From an uncultured Bacteroides sp. (lineage in GTDB: Bacteria > Bacteroidota > Bacteroidia > Bacteroidales > Bacteroidaceae): DNA of 26,607 nucleotides. The position numbers and the translations under genes were made by a program. How positions within the stretch are numbered: position 1 is the first letter of the stretch; each line of letters starts with the position of its first letter. Below, in pieces: positions 19,630 through 26,607 of this stretch. The stretch spans positions 1 to 26,607 of the forward strand of contig URCM01000036.1 of the NCBI GenBank assembly GCA_900546355.1, in the 5' to 3' direction. The notes under the pieces were generated by a model, which was not told the origin of the DNA, did no database searches, and worked only from the letters and a program-made list of their open reading frames with translations.

Positions 19630-20103
19630 TTAGTACGCTGTTTTGTCTGTTTTATTTTCCCAGTCGGTGAAAGCTTTGAGGGCTTCTTCGGGCAAGAGGC
19701 GTTCCGACTTCAGACGGCGGTCTTCAGGATTCAGTTCCAGTTCTTTGTAGATGAATGCGTCATCGAATCCGATACGGGCGGCATCGTGTTTGTCGTTTCC
19801 GTAGTACATGCGGTCGAGGTGTGCCCAATAGATGGCACCCAAGCACATGGGGCAAGGCTCGCACGAGGTATAGATTTCGCATCCGCTCAAGTCGAATGTG
19901 CCAAGCTTGCGGCATGCGGCACGGATGGCACTTACTTCGGCATGTGCGGTAGGGTCGTGTTCTGGAGTCACACGGTTGGTGCCTGTGGCAATGATTTCTC
20001 CGTTGCGTGCGATAACGGCTCCAAACGGGCCTCCTCCTTCGGCTACATTGCGTACCGAAAGCTCTATGGCTTTACGCATCAATTCTTCTTTGGTCATAGG
20101 CAT
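19630..20103 (-). CDS. guaD: Guanine deaminase-type nucleoside deaminase
   Basis: This 157-residue cytosolic zinc enzyme probably converts guanine to xanthine and ammonia. It has the cytidine-deaminase fold motifs: HAEV with zinc ligand His54 and proton shuttle Glu56, then PCPMC with zinc ligands Cys84 and Cys87. GGGPFGAVI, TGTNRV and the tail DWENKTDK match the short GuaD family of about 156 residues. The start may be 20103 (MPM) or 20097 (MTKEEL). Related tRNA adenosine deaminases (TadA) share the core, but the GGGPFGAVI and AIYWAHLDRMYYGN stretches fit GuaD better. Confidence 0.88.
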   Translation of the reverse strand: MPMTKEELMRKAIELSVRNVAEGGGPFGAVIARNGEIIATGTNRVTPEHDPTAHAEVSAIRAACRKLGTFDLSGCEIYTSCEPCPMCLGAIYWAHLDRMYYGNDKHDAARIGFDDAFIYKELELNPEDRRLKSERLLPEEALKAFTDWENKTDKTAY

Positions 20104-20238
20104 TCAGGGTTTAGGGTTTAAGTTGTCCCTAAAGTTAATAAAAAAACGCGGATTAATGTAGTTTTTGCGGATTAATATTTTATCGTAGAAGTACACAAGG
20201 TTTTTTATAGTAAAACAAAATTGGTTTGCGAAAAAATC

Positions 20239-20367
20239 GAACGCAGAGACGCAAAGACGCAGAGGAATAATTTAGAGAGAAGGCAAAGAACACGGAGCTA
20301 AATGCCACTCTCTGTGTGCTTTACTCTCTTTAGAAAATAAACTTTGCGCTTCTGCGTCTCTGCGTTC
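20239..20367. repeat. ACGCAGAG variant palindrome, long copy
   Basis: The left arm begins at 20239 (GAACGCAGAGACGCAAAG...) and the right arm ends at 20367 (...CTGCGTCTCTGCGTTC). They are inverted copies at about 22 of 26 positions. An inner pair (AACACGGAG and CTCTCTGTGTGC) forms a second smaller hairpin, as if one element sat within another. It lies in a 424-bp gap between guaD and groEL where I see no gene. Confidence 0.85.
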
Positions 20368-20468
20368 CATTCCATTTTTCGCAATCCTTTTCTGATTGAC
20401 TATAATTTGCTTCTATGGTATTTTGAGTATAGTTTTCTGTAGTGGATAAAACCTTTCAAAAACGATAC

Positions 20469-20504
20469 AAAAAAAGCGGAGATACACGCTTGTATCTCCG
20501 CTTT
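20469..20504 (-). terminator. Intrinsic terminator of groES-groEL
   Basis: A perfect 14-bp stem (20473-20486 with 20491-20504, CGCT loop) is built around AGCGGAGATACA. On the minus strand it is followed by a run of seven T, 24 bp after the groEL stop. Confidence 0.92.
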
Positions 20505-20527
20505 CGGACTTTATGTTGGATCGGAAA

Positions 20528-22171
<1,644 letters not shown>

Positions 22172-22202
22172 TTAATTGTTCATTATTAATTATTAATTAA
22201 GT
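22172..22202. repeat. AT-rich repeat between groES and groEL
   Basis: ATTAATTGTTCATTATTAAT and following bases match the AT-rich family near 4086-4508. On the minus strand it supplies the groES stop codon and forms the leader of groEL. Confidence 0.7.
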
Positions 22203-22465
22203 ACGGCGAGTACATCGCTCTGGCGCATAATCAGGTATTTCACACCATCATGTTCGATTTCGGTGCCCGAATATTTACCATACAATACTTGGTCGCCTGC
22301 CTTCAAGACCATTTCTTCGTCTTTTGTGCCATTGCCAACGGCTACCACTTCACCTTGCAACGGTTTTTCTTTAGCTGTGTCGGGGATGATGATTCCGCCG
22401 ATTGTTTTTTCTTCTGCAGGTGCCGGAAGAATCAGCACTCTGTCTGCTAACGGTTTAATGTTCAT
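22193..22465 (-). CDS. groS: Co-chaperonin GroES
   Basis: This 90-residue lid of the GroEL chamber has the complete family pattern: [19 protein letters not shown], the mobile loop [20 protein letters not shown], then [20 protein letters not shown]. It is first in the groES-groEL operon. I see no CIRCE (TTAGCACTC-N9-GAGTGCTAA) upstream, so HrcA control of the usual kind is not supported; a sigma-54-like sequence lies about 70-90 bp upstream. Confidence 0.97.
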   Translation of the reverse strand: MNIKPLADRVLILPAPAEEKTIGGIIIPDTAKEKPLQGEVVAVGNGTKDEEMVLKAGDQVLYGKYSGTEIEHDGVKYLIMRQSDVLAVLN

Positions 22466-22535
22466 AATGCAATATTGTTTTTTTTGTTGTTATACGTTTT
22501 TTATCCGGTTTGCTGATGCAAACCACTTCTTCTTC

Positions 22536-22552
22536 TACCAAAACCGTGCCAA
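22536..22552 (-). promoter_or_regulatory. Weak sigma-54-like site upstream of groES
   Basis: The minus strand reads TTGGCACGGTTTTGGTA. The -24 half (TTGGCACG) is perfect, and the spacing to the -12 half is right. However, the -12 half is TGGTA instead of TTGCA, so the usually required GC is GT. It lies about 70 bp upstream of the groES ATG. No good TAnnTTTG box was found there. Confidence 0.25.
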
Positions 22553-22673
22553 ACCTCTGGACTGACAAGTTGGCAGTCCGGAAGCTGTCAGATTGATGCA
22601 TAGATGGAGGATTGTAAGTGTAAGAAATTCAGCTTGCGGTTGACGGATTTTTACGGCGATGGCTTGGCTTTTC

Positions 22674-22704
22674 TTGGTAGTTCGGGCATATTTTGTTATC
22701 TTTG
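22674..22704 (+). promoter_or_regulatory. rmuC promoter
   Basis: TTGG at 22674-22677 and TATCTTTG at 22697-22704 have 19-bp spacing, matching the Bacteroidota consensus. The leader would be about 18 nt. Confidence 0.78.
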
Positions 22705-22728
22705 CTTGCCGTAAAACGAAAACACAAA

Positions 22729-23946
22729 ATGGAAATCATATACCTTATTATCGGACTTATCATCGGAAGCGTGGCGGGCTGGGGGCTTGCTTCACGGAAG
22801 AATGCCGTATTAGCGGCTGAACTGAAGATGCAGGAAGCCCATGCCCGTGAGATGCTTGAGGCCGAACGCCGCCGCTTGGAAGAGAAACTGGTGGAGCAGA
22901 GGCGGGAAGTGGAAGAACTGCACAAGCGTTCGGCTTTGGAATTCGAGAGCCTTGCCGATAAGATATTCCGCCAGCGTGCCGAAGTGTTCAACCGCCAGAG
23001 CGCGGAGAGCTTAGGTGCTTTGTTGAAACCGTTTGGCGATAATTTGAAGGAATTCAAGCACCGGGTAGAGGAAGTATACGACAAAGAATCGAAGCAACGT
23101 TTCTCCTTGGAAGACCGTATCAAGGAACTGGTCCGGCTGAATAAACAAATCAGTGATGACGCCAACAATCTGACCCGTGCGCTGAAAGGCGATTCGAAAA
23201 TGCAAGGCAATTGGGGGGAGATGATATTGGAAACGATACTGGAAAATTCAGGGCTTCACGAAGGGCAGGAATATTTCCGTCAGTCGTTCCTGAAAGATGC
23301 CGAGGGCAATGTCTTGCGAAATGAGGAGGGGCAACGCCTTCAGCCCGATGTGCTGGTGACTTATCCAGACAACCGGAGGGTGATTATAGACTCAAAGGTG
23401 TCGCTCACGGCGTATGCTTCATACGTGGCGAGTGAAGAACGTGAGGAACAGGAACGGTTTTTGAAAGCTCACTTGGCATCGGTGCGGGCGCACATCGATG
23501 AACTGAGCTGTAAAGATTATTCGCGTTACGATGTCGGCGCGCTCGATTTTGTAATGATGTTCATCCCCAATGAACCTGCTTATGTGCTTGCTCTGCAGAC
23601 CGATCCCGATTTGTGGAATTATGCTTACCGCAAGAAGGTGGTGCTGATGAGTCCTACGAACTTGATAGCTGCACTTCGTCTTGCGCTCGACTTGTGGAAG
23701 CGGGAATATCAGGAGAAGAACATTCAGGAAATCGTGCAACGTGGTACTGCACTTTATGAAAAATTAGCTGGTTTCACTGAAACGTTCGAACGTATAGGCG
23801 AAACGCTGAAAGCGGCGTCTTCTGCCTATGAAACGGCATTAGGACAACTTTCTGAGGGAAAAGGCAATGTAATCCGCCAAGCGGAAATGTTGAAAGGTTT
23901 GGGTATCACGCCAAAGAAGCAGCTGAAGTTTAAAAGTGAGAAGTAG
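22729..23946 (+). CDS. rmuC: DNA recombination protein RmuC
   Basis: This 405-residue protein is anchored by an N-terminal hydrophobic segment (residues 1-20, [20 protein letters not shown]). A long coiled coil covers about 25-85 and a nuclease-like domain about 125-330. The family core is visible: [20 protein letters not shown] at 154-173, [10 protein letters not shown] with Asp207 and [12 protein letters not shown] with Asp221 and Lys223, a PD-(D/E)XK-like arrangement. RmuC limits recombination at inverted repeats in E. coli, which is notable given the many palindromes here. The ATG at 22729 is chosen because the extension to 22693 overlaps the -7 box. Confidence 0.93.
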   Translation: MEIIYLIIGLIIGSVAGWGLASRKNAVLAAELKMQEAHAREMLEAERRRLEEKLVEQRREVEELHKRSALEFESLADKIFRQRAEVFNRQSAESLGALLKPFGDNLKEFKHRVEEVYDKESKQRFSLEDRIKELVRLNKQISDDANNLTRALKGDSKMQGNWGEMILETILENSGLHEGQEYFRQSFLKDAEGNVLRNEEGQRLQPDVLVTYPDNRRVIIDSKVSLTAYASYVASEEREEQERFLKAHLASVRAHIDELSCKDYSRYDVGALDFVMMFIPNEPAYVLALQTDPDLWNYAYRKKVVLMSPTNLIAALRLALDLWKREYQEKNIQEIVQRGTALYEKLAGFTETFERIGETLKAASSAYETALGQLSEGKGNVIRQAEMLKGLGITPKKQLKFKSEK

Positions 23947-23958
23947 GGGGATTGTACA

Positions 23959-24020
23959 CCACAGATTACACCAGTTTCACAATGATTCTGCATCAATCGT
24001 GAAACTGGTGTAATCTGTGG
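23959..24020. repeat. Perfect 22-bp-stem palindrome between convergent genes
   Basis: The arms 23959-23980 and 23999-24020 are perfect reverse complements over 22 bp, beginning CCACAGATTACACCAG, with an 18-nt loop. The element is 12 nt from the rmuC stop and 14 nt from the hisS stop. TTTTT follows the right arm, so it could terminate rmuC transcription. Confidence 0.92.
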
Positions 24021-24034
24021 CGTTTTTATGGATA

Positions 24035-25402
24035 TTAAGTGTTTTGTAACACCTTTATCAGTTCGTCGGGAACGACCAAAGACTGTTCGCCTGTAGTCAT
24101 GTTCTTAAGTGTGAGCTTGCCTTCCTGCATTTCGTTTTCTCCCGCAATCGCCACAAAGGGGATGGCTTTGGCATTGGCATAACTCATCTGTTTTTTCATC
24201 TTCGAAGCATCGGGGAAGACTTCAGCGCGGATGCCTGCCTGACGCGTTTTTGCTAAAATGGGAAGCACGTAAGCGGCTTCTGTCGCTCCGAAGTTGACGA
24301 ATAATACCTGTGTACTTGCCGAAGTCTCTTTGGGATAGAGGTCGAGCTGGTTGAGCACATCGTAGATACGGTCGGCACCGAATGAAATGCCTACCCCCGA
24401 TACTCCCGAGAGACCGAACACGCCGGTCAGGTTATCGTATCGTCCACCTCCGCTGATGCTTCCTATCTGTACGTCGAGTGCCTTCACTTCGAAGATGGCT
24501 CCCGTGTAGTAGTTCAGCCCGCGCGCCAGAGTGAGGTCGAGTTCCACTTCCGAGCGGATGCCCAATCCTTCAATCGTACTCAGGATAAATAGGCTTTCTT
24601 CTATGCCTTTCATTCCAATTTCGCTCGAAGCAAGTGTTTGTTTCAAAGTATCAAGCTTTTCCTGGTTCGTTCCGCTTAACAAGATGATAGGTTGTAGCTT
24701 GTCGATGGCTTCCTGCGGGATACCTTTTGATGCCAGTTCGGCATTGACGTTTTCCAGTCCGATTTTGTCCAGTTTGTCGATGGCTACGGTAATATCCACT
24801 ATCTTGTCCGCCTCGCCGATGATTTCGGCAATACCGCTCAGGATTTTGCGGTTATTGATTTTGATAGCTACACGGATGCCGAATTTGCAGAACACCGTAT
24901 CGAGCATCTGTATCAGTTCTACCTCATTCAAGAGTGAGTCACTTCCCACTACATCGGCGTCGCATTGGTAAAATTCACGGTAACGTCCTTTCTGCGGGCG
25001 GTCTGCACGCCATACGGGTTGTATTTGGAAACGCTTGAAAGGGAAGGTGATTTCATCACGGTGCATCACGACGTAGCGTGCGAAAGGAACGGTTAGGTCG
25101 TAGCGTAATCCTTTTTCACAAAATTTGCAGGCAAGTTTTGCGGCGTTGCGCGAGAGCAATTCTTCATCGGTCAGTCCCGAAAAATAATCGCCTGAGTTTT
25201 GTATCTTAAACAAAAGCTTGTCGCCTTCATCGCCATATTTACCCATCAAGGTTGAAAGAGCCTCCATGGCGGGTGTCTCTATTTGTTGGAATCCGTAGAG
25301 ACGGAACACTTCGCGGATGGTGTCGAATATGTAGTTGCGTTTCGCCATTTCCACGGGCGAAAAGTCTCTGGTTCCTTTGGGTATGCAGGGTTTTGTTGCC
25401 AT
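24035..25402 (-). CDS. hisS: Histidyl-tRNA synthetase
   Basis: This 455-residue class II aminoacyl-tRNA synthetase charges tRNA-His in the cytoplasm. Motif 1 region: [20 protein letters not shown]. Motif 2: [20 protein letters not shown] continuing to REFYQCDAD at 122-150. The histidine-binding signature is [10 protein letters not shown] at 292-301. Motif 3: [15 protein letters not shown] at 336-350. The anticodon-binding domain runs from about 363 (VLFVNFG) to the end. The length is normal. It has its own -7 box and ends 14 nt from the 22-bp-stem palindrome. Confidence 0.97.
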   Translation of the reverse strand: MATKPCIPKGTRDFSPVEMAKRNYIFDTIREVFRLYGFQQIETPAMEALSTLMGKYGDEGDKLLFKIQNSGDYFSGLTDEELLSRNAAKLACKFCEKGLRYDLTVPFARYVVMHRDEITFPFKRFQIQPVWRADRPQKGRYREFYQCDADVVGSDSLLNEVELIQMLDTVFCKFGIRVAIKINNRKILSGIAEIIGEADKIVDITVAIDKLDKIGLENVNAELASKGIPQEAIDKLQPIILLSGTNQEKLDTLKQTLASSEIGMKGIEESLFILSTIEGLGIRSEVELDLTLARGLNYYTGAIFEVKALDVQIGSISGGGRYDNLTGVFGLSGVSGVGISFGADRIYDVLNQLDLYPKETSASTQVLFVNFGATEAAYVLPILAKTRQAGIRAEVFPDASKMKKQMSYANAKAIPFVAIAGENEMQEGKLTLKNMTTGEQSLVVPDELIKVLQNT

Positions 25403-25431
25403 AATAAAAATCGGTTTAAAGTTTAGTGGTG

Positions 25432-25439
25432 CAAAAATA
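25432..25439 (-). promoter_or_regulatory. hisS promoter -7 box
   Basis: On the minus strand TATTTTTG fits TAnnTTTG, 29 bp before the hisS ATG. No clear -33 element is present. Confidence 0.55.
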
Positions 25440-25473
25440 CGGAAAAAAACGTTACGTTACATATAAAATGTCC

Positions 25474-26151
25474 TTACTCGCGGCGGTTGGTGAAAATTAG
25501 GATATAATATACTAAGGTGGCGAGCGAACCGAGTGCGGCTACTACATATGTGTATGCTGCCGACTTTAAAGCGTCAAATGCTTGCGACTGGTTGTAATTG
25601 TTGGTCACCCCTGCACCTCTTAGCCACACCAACGCACGCCGGCTGGCATCAATCTCTACGGGAAGCGTGATGAAACTGAACAAAGTAGTCATGGCGAACA
25701 GGCAGATACCAATCAGCATCAGTTGTGGAAATGTGTTGATGAGGAACATGCCTGCCAATAATACCCATTGCACAATGGAAGACGAGAATTGCACTACGGG
25801 CACCAGTGCCGAGCGCATCTGAAGCGGAGCATAGGCACGCGCATGTTGCACGGCATGTCCACACTCGTGTGCAGCTACGGCTGCTGCGGCTATGCTGCAC
25901 GTATTATATACCCCTTCGCTCAGGTTGACGGTCTTGTTGGTTGGGTTATAATGGTCGGTGAGCATTCCCGGTGTGCTGGTTACCCGTACATCGTAGATGC
26001 CGTTGTCGCGCAACATTTTTTCGGCAATCTCTCGTCCGGTCATTCCGTTGGAGAGCACCATGTGCGAATACTTGTCGAATTTTCTTTTCAGGTTGGCTTG
26101 CACCAGATAACTGAGGATGGCAATGCCGATAAATAGAATCCAATACATCAT
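25474..26151 (-). CDS. YugP-type zinc metallopeptidase
   Basis: This 225-residue inner-membrane peptidase of the Zn_peptidase_2 (YugP) family starts with a membrane segment (MMYWILFIGIAILSYLVQAN). The zinc site is HECGH at 95-99 within AAHECGHAVQHA. Hydrophobic segments follow at about 115-165 and a last one near residue 200-220. VRVTSTPGMLTDHYNPTNKT and VNLSEGVY before the zinc motif are family-typical. The start is ATG 26151 or 26148; the longer TTG at 26157 adds two residues. The substrate is unknown. The gene lies upstream of hisS in the same direction, 71 bp away. Confidence 0.9.
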   Translation of the reverse strand: MMYWILFIGIAILSYLVQANLKRKFDKYSHMVLSNGMTGREIAEKMLRDNGIYDVRVTSTPGMLTDHYNPTNKTVNLSEGVYNTCSIAAAAVAAHECGHAVQHARAYAPLQMRSALVPVVQFSSSIVQWVLLAGMFLINTFPQLMLIGICLFAMTTLFSFITLPVEIDASRRALVWLRGAGVTNNYNQSQAFDALKSAAYTYVVAALGSLATLVYYILIFTNRRE

Positions 26152-26203
26152 AATCAATTCAATACTTTAAATGGTTTTAAGAAAAACATTACAAATACTT
26201 TGC

Positions 26204-26211
26204 CAAAAGTA
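26204..26211 (-). promoter_or_regulatory. Metallopeptidase promoter -7 box
   Basis: On the minus strand TACTTTTG fits TAnnTTTG, about 52 bp before the ATG. The -33 region is A/T-rich without a clear TTTG. Confidence 0.5.
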
Positions 26212-26509
26212 AGGAAAAAACAAAGAAAATATTGTCTTGTCAGGCTTTAATTGAGGATTATTAAGAAACTATTTTGAATTCCTGTAAAAATTTTTCTCGT
26301 CTTGATGCATCTGTTTTTCGTGTGTTTGGGGACGATTTGGGGCATTCCCGATTCTGCTCATTGCAGAAGTTCGCTATGTTATTTCCTTCATCACAAGGGT
26401 CAGAAATACTTCAAAAGTACATTCTGAATTTTCACATGATAAATTTAAGCCAGTATCTAAGGCATTCGGCGTATAAAACTTGATTTTTTGATTTTTTTTT
26501 GATGATTTA
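26212..26509. other. Non-coding spacer, nothing recognised
   Basis: About 300 bp between the metallopeptidase and the tRNA with no supported gene on either strand. Stop codons are frequent and the only longer frame (69 codons) has no protein character. Long T runs occur at 26482-26500. Confidence 0.5.
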
Positions 26510-26540
26510 TTTGCAGATACAGAAAAAAGCCGTACCTTTG
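26510..26540 (+). promoter_or_regulatory. tRNA gene promoter
   Basis: TTTG at 26510-26513 and TACCTTTG at 26533-26540 are separated by 19 bp, a consensus Bacteroidota promoter. Confidence 0.85.
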
Positions 26541-26574
26541 CAATCGCAATCGAGAAATGATTGCAGGCAGGTTT

Positions 26575-26607
26575 GATTCGCTAGCTCAGCAGGTAGAGCA
26601 CAACACT
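26575..26607 (+). tRNA. tRNA, 5' part (probably Lys)
   Basis: The acceptor strand GATTCGC, bases TA, D-stem GCTC/GAGC around AGCAGGTA, and the 5' anticodon arm CAACA followed by C and T (positions 32-33) are all in place. The window ends exactly before the anticodon. The sequence resembles Bacteroidota tRNA-Lys(UUU), but the identity is not visible here. Confidence 0.85.

Noticed and set aside
22466..22560. CIRCE operator upstream of groES
   Set aside because: No TTAGCACTC-N9-GAGTGCTAA match was found on either strand; only a short TTTGC/GCAAA pair is present.
26274..26483. 69-codon ORF before the tRNA
   Set aside because: No promoter, low-complexity composition and no recognisable motif.

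Overview
The window reads as chromosomal DNA of a gut-type Bacteroidales (Bacteroides, Phocaeicola or Parabacteroides relatives). The main reasons are at least ten upstream sequences matching the Bacteroidota promoter -7 box TAnnTTTG (several with a TTG-type -33 element about 19 bp upstream), A-rich leaders with few Shine-Dalgarno sequences, and Bacteroidota-style proteins (TGS/PRK nucleoside kinase, Na/Pi-PhoU protein, VirE_N-type protein, long transglutaminase lipoprotein, GH2 and GH29 remnants). Species cannot be fixed from the sequence alone.

Left part (about 1-9055) is accessory. A plus-strand series of small unrecognised genes (306-993, 3815-4830) leads into a VirE_N/P-loop replication-type protein and a DUF5675 protein (4985-7694). 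A minus-strand, visibly AT-richer restriction-modification pair (AlwI-like endonuclease plus D12-class adenine methylase, 997-3619) sits between them. After that comes a scar: a short relic of a GH2 beta-galactosidase, an abiF-type leader RNA with a truncated Abi gene, and the C-terminal part of a GH29 alpha-L-fucosidase joined to the Abi fragment out of frame. This suggests the accessory genes landed in, and eroded, a carbohydrate-utilisation locus.

Right part (9063-26607) is core-like: PAP2-like protein and rpoN; a transglutaminase-like lipoprotein and a DUF6125-type protein; cutC and a uridine-kinase-like enzyme; an Na/Pi symporter-PhoU protein; a stand-alone small transcription unit with a 29-codon ORF; guanine deaminase; groES-groEL; rmuC; hisS; a YugP-type zinc metallopeptidase; and the 5' half of a tRNA (probably Lys) cut by the window edge just before its anticodon.

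The most striking feature is the density of dispersed palindromic repeats. One family (arms built from ACAGAG/CTCTGT units or the CCACAGATTACAC variant) occurs at about nine places. One copy lies in frame inside the VirE-type gene. Four others end only 13-20 nt before a start codon (4985, 11412, 14100, 15671). A second, GC-rich palindrome (TAGGGGCGGGG) is also inserted in frame in the same VirE-type gene. AT-rich TTAATTATTAAC repeats and a TAATGTGCTAATG repeat fill other gaps. In-frame palindromes that become protein linkers, and palindromes placed at the edge of translation initiation regions, are the observations most worth following up.
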